64,000 bases of DNA from NCBI GenBank assembly GCA_951799445.1, contig OX637290.1:808501-872500 (forward strand), read 5' to 3'. The translations under genes were made by a program, and so were the position numbers. This DNA comes from Pseudisothecium myosuroides (Eukaryota; Streptophyta; Bryopsida; Hypnales; Lembophyllaceae). Each line of letters begins with the position of its first letter. Positions within the stretch are counted from its first letter, which is position 1. This document shows positions 10,883 to 21,314 of the stretch, one piece after another. The notes under the pieces were generated by a model. It was not told the DNA's origin, searched no databases, and worked only from the letters and a program-made list of their open reading frames with translations.

Positions 10883-13236
10883 GGCCTCCCCGCGAAGTTT
10901 CTCATACCCCATTACACCATTATCTGCCTATCAACACTCTGTTGGAGTGTAGAGACTCTGTTGTTCATTTTTGCTTACCGGCTTAGTCAGGAGCATTTTA
11001 GTTAGACCAAATTTGGTCATCTTTTGCTCATTTTGCTTTCTTTACCTTTTTTTAGTGGAGGAATTGGTTAGAGGACTCGGGGTTCCCTTTTCAACCATCA
11101 AAACCACACTAAAAATCATACTTTTGGAAGGTTTCATCCTCCAAATTTGCATACCATCTTTTGCGTACTAATTTTGTATTTTGTAACAGCCTTTGAGTCA
11201 GAATTCTTAAAGCGGTGAAGCTAGTCTTTACCAAAAGATTCTAATACTCAAAACACTAGCCAACTTCGTTGTATAACAAAGTTTGGTTTGAATTAATTCC
11301 TAATTTTGGGTTTAAACACTTTCATGTGTACCTCATTTGGGAATTAAAACTATTGGAGACCTTGAGAATTCTTTTAAATCCTTAATGTTCGGTTTAAACA
11401 CTTTCATGTGTATCTCCTTTAAGAATTGAAATATTCCTGCAGCCACTTGGGACTATAATCTACAAGTTTTGTCTAGGGTTGCTCCCACACGGCGAAGCTT
11501 TGACCTTAAAACAATTTACCTTGAAGGGGGAAAATTTGAAAAAAACTTTGGTCATTGGCTACTTAAGCCAAAACACCACATCAAGTAGTTCCTTTTCTTC
11601 CGCCATACTTTGCTCACCTTGTTTTGTTTTGCTTCCATTGCCAAATTGTGAATTTAGTGATAATTTAGTCTTTGCCATAGTTAGTTTCTCCTTGCTTAAG
11701 TTTAGTTTCTCCTGGTTTTAGTAGAGCTCACTTGTTTTGTTTGTTATCCCAAAAACCTCAAAAATACCTTAGTTTAGTTTGTTTTGTTGTTATTCCAAAA
11801 ACCTCAAAAATACCTTAGTTTAGTTTGTTTTATTTGTTATCCCAAAAACCTCAAAAAATACCTTAGTTTAGTTTGTTTTGTTGTTATTCCAAAAACCTCA
11901 AAAATACCAGAACCAGCAACCAGTTGTCTAAAATACCAGAGCCGAATCAGTTTTTTCTGAAATACCAGAACTGGACTAGTTTTCTGAAATACCAAAACCG
12001 GTGATCAGCCCGGCAAAGGCTAGGGCGGTAAGATCGGGCTACGGGCTGAAAGCAGCAAGATCAGGCCACGGGAACGGGAGAGAACGGGTCAAGGGAACGG
12101 CCAATCACGGCCTGCCACATGGCAGCGGCACGGAGGCTGAGTGAGAGGACTGTCCAAGCAGACAAGGAGGTTAGCATTCAAAACTCCAAGCTCTGGTTTG
12201 AAAATTTCGGAACTCCAACTCTGGTCTGAAAATTGGAAACTCCAAAGCTCTGGTCTGAAAATTGGAAACTCAACCAATATTTAATTTGCTCAATCTCAAC
12301 CATAACTTTAATAAAAAATTTGGAAACACTCCAAACAAGGTTAAATTTTGCTTGAAACCCCGTATGAGTTCTATCTAAAACTCGCAACTCTTACAAACTC
12401 CATAGCCACAACAACAAATGACAACGGAACGTGAAGCAAAAAACACTTAAGAAGACGAAGTGGCGGCTTGGGAATGAATTAGATTAAAAAACTAATTTTT
12501 CCTAGAGAATCTAACTATTCACGTGTGCTTGTTGTTTTGTTTTTTACTATTCATTTTAGATTTGGCGTGGTTTTTTTATTATTTTTCTATTCATTTTGTT
12601 TTGTTTTGTTGTGCTTTTACTATTCAATTTAGATTTGTTTTGGTTTTTATTCCATTACTATTCATCTACTATTCATTCAAGACAAATTGTTTTTGTTTTT
12701 ATTCTTTCTTTATTATTCATCTATTATTCATTTGGAATAGTTCTTCGGTTTTATTCCTTTTACTATTGCAGAATTTGTTTTTTTCTATCAATTAGTATTT
12801 TTGAAAGGAATTAGTTGGTCTTGTTGACTTAGGTTTTGTTTTAATGGCCTAATAAGCCAAATAGGAAAAGACAAAAAGTCAACAAAAACAATAGATTAAT
12901 CCAAGCAAAATAATAAACTAATGAATAACAAATAAAATTGACTATTCATTCGAATATTATTAAATTGAAAGATATTAATCTTTTAAATTAATTCTTAATT
13001 AAAACAAATATTCAAGGTGGTTGGAAATAGGGCCTTGAAGTTTATTTTAATTCAAAGAGTTATTTTAAAATCAACTAAAAACCATTAGAATTTAACGTAA
13101 ATTCCTAAACTAAAAGGAATTCAGTTAAAAAACTTACACTAACCCTTATAATTGTAGGAAATTAGCTAGAGAGGATGTAGGAAAGAGATTTCCACACATT
13201 TTGACACCAAACTCTCATCCAGCAGAAGAAACACAC

Positions 13237-13317
13237 ATGATGGAGGACGACGGCTATTTGGAGTCCATTATGCTAGTAATCTGCGATGACGGGACTATGG
13301 CCACGATGGACACAGAG
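13237..13317 (+). CDS. Small acidic first exon, cassette 2
   Basis: ATGATG at 13237 opens 27 codons (MMEDDGYLESIM, ending ATMDTE) to GAG followed by donor GTATGT at 13318. It parallels the 21-codon exon at 7231 in position, acidity, final glutamate and phase. The putative next exon (14056-14094) gives only 12 residues before TAA, so this copy may be truncated. Function unknown. Confidence 0.3.
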
Positions 13318-14238
13318 GTATGTTAATTTAACCCTTTTCTTTTGCTTTGTTTTTGTTTTCAAATTGAAGTTAGAATCTTTGCTATTAGAAGTTAGTTTTT
13401 AGATTAAAATTTTAGAATTTAAGTTAGATTTAGAACCTAATAAGTAAATTAGAGGTTATAAAACCAAATCATACTTAAAATTTAACCCAACAACAAAAAT
13501 TACTAATAATTAACCATAACCACACAATTGGATGATAATTTAAGATTTTTATCCAAAGGAATCTTTAAAGAATCTTTTTAGGTAGGAATCAGACGAGGAA
13601 TTGATAAAGATTTCAAAATACCTTTTTACTTTTGAAAATACTTTATTTTTGAAGGATAAAAGGTTGGATGAAGTTTGAGACCAAATTCGGATGAAAATCA
13701 TCTAATTAGGTCAAAATTCCAATTAAACTTAAAAATCCGTAACTTAAAGGAACTAATAACTTAACCTTAGAATTTAGAATTATTTTGGATTAATTTGCTA
13801 TTTTAGATTAGTGGATGAAAGTTAGCACAAGTAAGGGGCCAAACTTTCCCCGTGATAACTTTTGGTAGGAATCTTGGAATCTAGTTTTCTTTACCATTCT
13901 GGAAAGGAAAAATTACATTCTAAAAGGCTACTTAGATACAATTTTAGTTAGATTAGATTTTGTTTTCTCTTGCTCTTTTTTACCTAACCATAACATTTTA
14001 ACTAGTTAATCAATAGTTTTTTCTTAGAATTAGTGGAATTTTACAAGATTATCAGTCACAAAAAGTGTCCATTGCTTGGAAGGCGAACACTTAATTAGAA
14101 ACCACCCGATCAGGAGTAAATCTCCAACAAAACAGCCGCTAGAGCCCGTGTATAACTTTCTGACTCAAGGGTGGAGTTAGAAACACTCACAAACCCAAAA
14201 CAAGTATGGGGATGATTTTAGAGAGGAAAATGGAGCCC

Positions 14239-14245
14239 TTATATA
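14239..14245 (-). promoter_or_regulatory. TATA box of right arm, inward
   Basis: Reverse complement reads CCTATATAAGGGC, the mirror of the left-arm box. Confidence 0.5.
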
Positions 14246-15774
14246 GGTTTTCAAGGACCCACTCCCCTCCCTAAATTCCTACTAGTAGCCTTATTGATTT
14301 GGATTTTCATCTCATCCTCAAAGATTTTCATCCTAATCCCTAAATTTTGACTATCTATTATCTATGCTAGACCAACATCCTAAGTTTTGGAGATCAATTA
14401 CAATTTACAAATATCAAACGAATTGCGCCGTTGGCTCTAGATCGCCATGTTTGGTCGAGGACTAACCTATCCCCCTACCGGGACCAAAAACCTATTGTAA
14501 GCTAGCCTAGATTAAAAACCAAGTTAAAGTAACATTCTAATTCTTGGTGGTCTCCTGTTTTGAGAAAAATAATTAGCCTAGGACCTCCGATAGGTGCAAA
14601 AGAGAAGTAAAAGACTCCTTGTAAGTAATTGCAAGAAACACTTCATGTATTTCAGTCAAAATTGCGTTTTTTGGCTATAGGACTGGTAGTACTATGCAAT
14701 ACTACCAATACTACGTTTTAGAAGCGCCCCGGCATCTCTGAACCATTGATTCAAGGCGCTTATAGATCTGGACCGTTGATTTAGTACTATGCAGTACTGC
14801 GGACTACTGCGAAGTACTACAAAAGTGACTAGAAGCAGAAAATAGCAGAAAGGGGGTCTAAGGAGATTTTCATTTTTAGTAGTTCAAAAAAATTCAGAAA
14901 AATTTCATAAAAAAAAGATTTTGCTAGAGAAGACTGTGCTCACATTGCACCAAAAAATTCATGGAGGAAATTTTTTCCTCTTTGTAGCTTTCGCGCAAAG
15001 GAGGTCACTTTGACCCCATGTGTGCAACCGACATGTTGCTATTTTCATAAAAACTCATTGTTAGCCCTTGTAATGTTAGTAGACCTCCAGCATGTCTAAC
15101 TTGTGGCTTCAAATTTGCATTTTTGGATCAAAAATAGGACTTACCCCCCCCCCCCCAAATGGCAAAGGTAGACACTAGACACCCAATCGGGGGCAAGTTA
15201 AAAATAGTAAATAATTTTAAATTTTTTTAAAAATTACTCAATGTCTGAAACTATAGCATCTACCTTCATTCCAAATTTGATGCCAAATGGACAAACAATG
15301 CAAAAATTACGAACAAAAAGCCAATTTTTGAAGGCAAGGGGACAAGAAATAGGATAAGTGTTTCTTGCAATCACCCTTGTTGACTTCGTTTCGCCGTTTT
15401 ATGCCCTCGGAACGCTGGTCAACGTCATGGAGACCCCGCCACGAGATTAATTCCCAAGGAATTTGGCCGGTTCGGGTATTTGCTGCTATTGGAATGTCGT
15501 GAAACTTATTGGAGTGCTTTACTAACATAAAAAAAACTAATCTAATTTTTAGTGAGATTTTACCGCAACTTGGATAATTTCCAAAAAATCCCCGTTGGAG
15601 GTTAGAACGATTGATCGCCTAGAAAAGGTTCTTCTGCCAGTCGGAAGTTGCTAGGAATTTTCATGAGACCTTTCAAGGAGTCCCACGAAAGATGTGCAGG
15701 TGCGTTTCCTTACCTCGCACAATTGGTCACTAGAGATTCAAATTGGCCGTCTCCCTGAACTGTTGATAGGATGG

Positions 15775-16404
15775 ATGCATGGTTGAGTGGCTCATTTTTG
15801 GCAAAAGTCCAAGTCCAAAAATTTCTTTTTTGTGAGTAAAATGTTTGAGAGTGAAATGCTTGGGAATGAATTCTATAAGAAACAAATTCTTAAAAAAATC
15901 TAAAATTAAATACCTAGCTTTTGGGGCACCCTTAGACCTTGAAAATTATTATACTTTAGAAGAATCATTTTTGGAAAAAAAATACTGGCTAAGAGAAAAT
16001 AACTTTGTAAAATTCAGTGTTTGAAGAGTCATTAAAAAGTCCCTAGCAAACACATAAAGAAGATCTACATTATAAGCCATTGTTTTTTAGAAACATTAGT
16101 TTGAACTCTATTATAAACAAAATACTTATAATTCATTTGGTTAAGGCAAAGGAGTTTAAAAAGTCCTTTTTAATCTTGTTGATAACAAATTTGTTACAAC
16201 CACTTTTTTTCAAAAGTTTTTAGCATTACATACTATACACAAAAAAAATTAAAAAATCATAGAGCTATTGGACATCAAGTTAATTTACCTAAATCAAGTT
16301 GTTTCATAGAAAAAATAAATTAAATGACCTGTAGATCAATTTGAAAATGAGTTGTTTGCAGTTTTCAAGAGTGTAACAAGAAATTTAGTCACTCAACCAT
16401 GCAT
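15775..16404. mobile_element. MITE-like insertion in right arm
   Basis: Inverted termini ATGCATGGTTGAGTGGCT (15775-15792) and its near-perfect reverse complement at 16387-16404 (one mismatch). The segment is absent from the corresponding position of the left arm near 4740. It is AT-rich with no reading frame. Target duplication is unclear. Confidence 0.7.
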
Positions 16405-17255
16405 TTGTCTGATGGCGTGGAAATCTTTTATAGATGAAAGAATCTTGGCAAATCAATTTTGCCGTTGGATTCGTAGCATAGAATTTACTCTAGAACACCA
16501 TTCTTGAATAGTAGATTCCTCCATGGGCTTGTTTTAAGTTAGTGGCTTTTACATGCTAACAATTGAGTTTTTTGGAGAATTCATCGATCTAATGGGGAAT
16601 TCAAAATCTAACTCTAGGACCCAACCTAGTGGCCTCGTTGTGGATCCCTCGGACCAACTTAGCCATGAATTTCCACATTCATGGTGGAATTTAGCCTTTT
16701 TGGAGCTATGTGACTCAAATCCAACAAATCCCGCTATTTTATGGTTTCTACTCTATTTCTAAGCGAGGTTTGAGAAAATTCTATGTATCAAATCAAAACT
16801 AGACCAAATACTATAATGGATATGACACAACCGTATTTTGGTTCTACACTCTTTTTATGGCTTTTTGTATATTTTTATCAACTTTAATTTGCAAAACTAA
16901 AAAAAAAAATCTATGAGTCTCAAGTGACGAATTGAGAGCTCACACATAGGCCTTTAGGGGTTAAAACCAAGAAACAAATAACTTTTTGAAAATAATGCAA
17001 AAACTTAGTAATGTAGACCATATACGAAAGTGATTTTTGATTGTATTCCAAAAAATTGATTACATACTTTTTGTAGTTATCAAAGCATTCATTCATCCTT
17101 CTATTAAACCAATTGTTTTTCTAATGATCATCATCAATATTATAAGCATGTTATATAAATCAATGATAATATAAAAAATATCTCATTTATCTATTATTCT
17201 AAAAATTATCAATTTTTACATGTCATATTTATATTGTTCACTTGTATGATATTTT

Positions 17256-17996
17256 TCATTCCCCAAGCAATGCAAGTACATTTGATAGAAGTTCCGTAAG
17301 ATGTTCACTATTGAATTTTGATGCAAAAGGAATGTCATCATCACCTATCAATCCGTAATCTTGTACTGCGTCCAAACAATCGCCATGAAAAGTAAAAGCG
17401 GCACTTATATATTGATTTAAGTCGTTCAATTGTGTAAGTGGTAGTTTTATGTTGGAATCTTGGACAATGACAAGTGAGTTTTTGATAGTGCTTTGAGCAC
17501 TTTCATAATCTTCAACACATTGTTGGATGGTTGAACATTGAATTCTATTTTTAATAGGCATTGCATTAAGACTAGCCTTCCACCCTGTATGTGCATCTTC
17601 AATGTCAAGAAGAGATGCTTTCAATGTCATGTTCATGTAAGACAGCCATGACAAATCCTTCAAACCTTCAATAGTCGAAGAACATACATTTGGATATGTA
17701 GTAATGCTACATACATCTTAAATGGAGGAAGCACCGTGTGAAGTTAGTTCATAGAGAGATTTAGAAGGTGGTCTTGTATCTTGAGGAATTGTCTTGGCCA
17801 CATTTGGAAGAAAATACATAATTATAAATATAATTAGTCCCAGATATGCTAATGCCAATCAAATTTCAAGAACTATTAATATCCAAATAAAAAATTCTTT
17901 CTTTTTTCCTTGTGAATTAGAAGTCCACTCAACTTTTGCATGATTAAAATTGGGACCTTGACCAAATTCCAAACCATCAGACCTAATTGGTGCCAT
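17256..17996 (-). pseudogene. PMEI-domain protein, decayed
   Basis: A single 247-codon frame from ATG (17996) to TAA (17256), broken by TGA at 17859-17861 and TAA at 17718-17720. The predicted protein has a short polar N-terminus, a membrane segment (about residues 36-62), and an invertase/pectin-methylesterase inhibitor domain. Its diagnostic features are VCSITTYPNVC near residue 95, LSWLSYMNMTL, then QCVEDYESAQ and GDCLDAV, giving the usual cysteine pairs. PMEI domains bind pectin methylesterase or invertase in the cell wall. The membrane-anchored layout matches the pro-region of group-2 pectin methylesterases, and no catalytic domain follows, so this could be a truncated PME or a PMEI. This is host-type, not transposon, sequence. 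Confidence 0.75.
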
Positions 17997-17999
17997 TCT

Positions 18000-18600
18000 T
18001 AGAATCACTATTAAATACAAACGTCTACATAGATTAAATTTTATACTTTTAAAAATAAAAATTGTGAAACAAAATTCAATTTTTTTATTATGTTTTATAT
18101 ATATATATATATATAAAATTATGCAAAAGCATATCCTAGATCATTAAAAAATTAAAAAAACAAAGAACATTATATATAGCCAAATGGATTTGGTCAAATA
18201 AAAAAAAATTTAATGTAAAAGCTTGAGAAGAAGGCTTATAATAATTCAATTTAGCTTAAAAATTTAATGTGTAATATTAATATAGGGTTCAAAGTAAAAA
18301 ACTCAAAGCAAAAGGTTTAGAGAAACTAAATTTTAAAAGTAAAAGTTAGAATTATACACATATCTAATTTTACATTTCTAAATTTGTTTTAACTCTTGTA
18401 TTCCAAAAGCTAGATGTGCCTTGGTCAAATTTATTTTTAGCTTTGAAAATGTCTATTTTTGAAATTTGATTTGAAAACAATTGAAACATCTATCTTAACA
18501 ACTTCTATTTTTACTTATGCCTTGGGAGGTTTGAAAAATCATCATTGCAAAGTAGTAATAATAATTTTTTAAGAACCTCGTTTCTAATGTAGAGAACTTT
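18000..18600. other. AT-rich intergenic, no gene seen
   Basis: Contains an (AT)n run near 18099-18115 and poly-A tracts. No feature beyond simple sequence. Confidence 0.5.
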
Positions 18601-18979
18601 GGAGATATCGCGGGAACGCAGGAACGTTGAGTTTGGGAAACTCGTTGTGCAGATTCGCACTTGGAAGCAACAGTTCCTTTCAGGCATTCAACAAAGCTTA
18701 ACCAAATGCAAGAATTTTGCAAGGTCGGTCTAACAATCTTGACTCAATTGATGTGAAATTTGCTTCTAACCCAATGAGTTTTATGCAATTAGGAAGCGTT
18801 TTTGTTCTCCTTTGTGATTATGACATTGTGTCAACTTTGACCCTGTCTGATCCTTTTGCATGTGATGTGTGTTGAAAATTGTGGATTCTTGTTGGGATTT
18901 TTGCAGCTTGAGATTGCTTGTGAGCTCGATTAGGGCTTTGTATGGTAGCGCTCTGAGTCTTTCAAAGGTTTAGGGTTTA

Positions 18980-19060
18980 ATGCAGCAACACTGTGGAGGT
19001 ATGAGCAAGGATCATGCTCTCTGGCAATGCCTGGCCAAAATCAAATTCATTTTGGAAAAG
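18980..19060 (+). CDS. Orphan 5' coding exon of host-type gene
   Basis: ATG at 18980 opens 27 codons (MQQHCGGMSKDHALWQCLAK then IKFILEK) ending at AAG with a strong donor GTAAGA at 19061. An upstream noncoding exon is suggested by TTTTGCAG at about 18905 and by the GC-richer patch at 18600-18720. No later exon is recognised before element A at 19830, so the gene may be split or truncated by that insertion. The peptide is not recognised. Confidence 0.4.
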
Positions 19061-19829
19061 GTAAGAATTTTAGGCTTTCACTCAATTTTTGTTTGGATTC
19101 TTAATGAAGAATTTGAATTGTAAGTTTTGTGTTAATTTTATGAATTCAAGTAAAGATTCGCCTTGTAGACAAGAAATTGGTAGTAGTTGAAAGTTGATAG
19201 TTATCGAAGTGCACACACTCAGATCTGTATTTATTGCTTCTGAAAAAAACTTGAAATTTGGTTTCTATTGAAGCAAGGCTCTGGAAACCAGCACTAGTTC
19301 ACCTCCTCAATTGAGAACCTCAAATTGATTTTACCTTGTCAAATACCAAAATGAGAAATCACAATTGTTAACATAATCAAAGACCTGCTTGAATGTTCGG
19401 TAGTATAATGGTTACCATATCATTAGGTTTTCAATTGGCAGTATTGATAATTGATGTTGTTGATTGCACACATATATCTGATGGTTATCTGAATGTGGGA
19501 GGTACCAATTTTTTAGATGATGTTAGCAACTAGAGTCATTTTAGTTGAATATAATGAGAGCATGTTGGTTTTAATGCAAGTGAATGCTGCTTGGCTAGAT
19601 TGCTTACCTCATTAGTTTTCCCGAATCCACATTCACAGTTCATTTGCGCAATTCCACTCTTGAATAGTCAATTAGGTCTGAGGCGAAGATTTCCCAGATA
19701 TTGTCTTTTTTTCCATTCTCTTGCATTTGCATATGTGGATCAAATAATCTGGAAGCAATGTTTTTTGTTATTTTCATCTAATCTTCACTTCCTTACAATT
19801 CTATGTGACTTGTTTTTCAATTCAAACGT

Positions 19830-19849
19830 TATATTCATTAAAATGAGAG
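19830..19849 (+). repeat. Element A left terminal inverted repeat
   Basis: TATATTCATTAAAATGAGAG; matches the right end of element B (reverse complement from 55636), including the following TTTTCCA. Confidence 0.8.
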
Positions 19850-20222
19850 TTTTCCACCGAATTAGGAGTCGTCGAGGTCAACATTTTGGCCCAAGTTTCA
19901 TCCCAAAGCACCCACAACCCGTATAAGTTGAACACAACATAAGCATATAATACTAAAATTGCAAGAAATCATCTCAGAAGCATCGACCAAATTGAAATAC
20001 ATCCCAAAAATTGTTGTATTTATAGTGAAGTATGAATGTTTCATACAATGGGTATACATATTTGCACTTAGATTCACAAAAAGACCATGAAAATGTATGT
20101 AACTGCCGTGAGTGTGATTCACTCTAGCGTTGAGCTCTATATAATCCCTGCACAATGCTATCATGTATGTATAGACTCTGAATCTACAATATGAACAGAC
20201 ACTATATGTGCGATTTACTCTT

Positions 20223-20633
20223 CTACAACTCCCTTGCCCTTAGCATCTCCAGTCCACAACTGTACCCAGTATTATTTCCCCCCTTGCATTCTCGAAACCA
20301 TTGGAGCCTCTGCAATTCTAGGAACTTTCGGTCCCACATATTGTGAATAGAAGGAGGACATGGTCTCAGCGGATTTTTTTCGTGCGTCTTGGTCTTCCGC
20401 ACACCTAGAGACCGGACACGATTACGAGGGACTGGCGGAGGCATAGAGGGGCCTACAGCGAGTCCATCACTTGATGGGGGCTCCGACATCACCCTAGTCA
20501 TAGAGATTGGAGTTTCAGCAACCTCATAAAGTCTCCGTTGCATGACTCTCTCCGAGGCCGAAGGCGACATTCGCGAATATGATGGATAACAGGGACCCAA
20601 ATACAAGGAACATGAATAAATGATCCGGATATT
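20223..20633 (-). CDS. Last exon of gene 2 homologue, element A
   Basis: Homologous to the final exon of gene 2 in element B (54637-55272). The shared features are RRLYEVAE against RRLYQDAAD, and a C-terminal block with MWDRKFLELQRLQ against MWDQKFLELQRLQ, followed by a Y(S)RG-E-L pattern. The reading frame starts after a CTAG acceptor at 20634. The upstream intron holds a palindrome (20658-20672). All other gene-2 exons are absent from element A, so this cannot give a full protein. Its survival next to the terminus may reflect required terminal DNA, not protein function. It is arginine- and proline-rich, and the fold is unknown. Confidence 0.6.
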   Translation of the reverse strand, partial: NIRIIYSCSLYLGPCYPSYSRMSPSASERVMQRRLYEVAETPISMTRVMSEPPSSDGLAVGPSMPPPVPRNRVRSLGVRKTKTHEKNPLRPCPPSIHNMWDRKFLELQRLQWFRECKGGNNTGYSCGLEMLRAREL

Positions 20634-20657
20634 CTAGCGGAAGAAGAAACTTGTTTT

Positions 20658-21222
20658 AGGTCGGGTCGACCTGTTTCATAAGCTGTCGAATGAGTTCTTG
20701 TAAAAAGTCTTCTCCATCTACTGGTTGAATTGTTAGTGTCTGAAAGAAAGTGTTGTATATAATGTATTTTTCTCTGAGCATAACCATTCAGGTCGAGTTG
20801 ACCTGAATGGTGTGTTTTGTCATCTTAGTCCGTGAGTAGTTTTATGATTATTTACAAGTGGGCACAACCTCCTAAGATAGTTAAAGATTTCTCTCTTCGT
20901 TTCCCCATACCTACATTCATCGTCGTTGATGCGTTTATTCCGGACTGGCACATTCATGTACCCAATCTCTTTTTATGTAAAGAACGAAGAGTGTTTATCT
21001 AATGAACAAAGAGTCTTTATGTAATGAACAAAGAACCTTTATGTTTCAGGTCGATTCGACCTAAATGAAAGATTGACGTTTTCTATGTTAGAGAGGCAAT
21101 GATATATGTGATGTATTTTGAACTGATCCTAAGTACAGATGACTTTTCTTGGCGGAGATGAATCTTGAAATGCAAATGATTCACATTGTGCTCAATGTTC
21201 TGCATTTAGGTCGAGTCAACCT
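20658..21222. repeat. Four AGGTCGANTCGACCT palindromes of element A
   Basis: At 20658-20672, 20790-20804, 21048-21062 and 21208-21222, each with at most one change from AGGTCGANTCGACCT. The flanks tend to extend the symmetry (CAGGT...ACCTG). They sit between the two divergent genes, in noncoding sequence. Element B has the same arrangement with AGCTCGANTCGAGCT. Confidence 0.9.
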
Positions 21223-21314
21223 GATATTCAGCACCTGTAATCTTACCGGAGGGTTGTCACCATTCTTTTACCTTTTACTTACCTTCGGTGGTGTTGTGGA
21301 TGTGTACAAATACG

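Larger units (their letters stand above)
4186..16944. mobile_element. Long inverted-repeat element complex
   Basis: The outer ends read TGTGAGCTC (4186) and GAGCTCACA (16944), and the sequence inward from each is a diverged reverse complement for more than 1 kb. The left arm (4186 to about 5905) matches, in reverse, 16944 back to about 14190 and then 9290 back to 8930. A more diverged forward copy of the arm lies near 9780-10900. The complex therefore looks like two related elements, one placed in or beside the arm of the other. Each has TATA boxes firing inward, leader motifs and a small exon. No transposase or polymerase is visible, so these are non-autonomous or of unknown class. Ends are confident to a few bases; internal partition is approximate. 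Confidence 0.65.
14190..16944 (-). repeat. Right arm of long inverted repeat, with insertion
   Basis: Reverse-complement partner of 4186 to about 5490, interrupted by a smaller TIR element at 15775-16404. The remaining inner part of the arm (mirror of 5540-5900) lies at 8930-9290, so the arm has been split by a 4.9-kb segment. Confidence 0.7.

Noticed and set aside
15145..15160. Poly-C run near 15147
   Set aside because: Simple homopolymer without associated feature; may be a sequencing-sensitive site.
4186..16944. Interpretation of the long arms as LTRs of one retrotransposon
   Set aside because: The arms are inverted, not direct, and no gag or pol frame lies between them, despite TG...CA-like outer ends.
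19396..19450. tRNA-like start (GTTCGGTAGTATAATGGTTACCAT)
   Set aside because: Resembles the D-arm and A box of a tRNA, but no matching acceptor stem, anticodon arm or T-loop follows. It is at most a tRNA-derived fragment.
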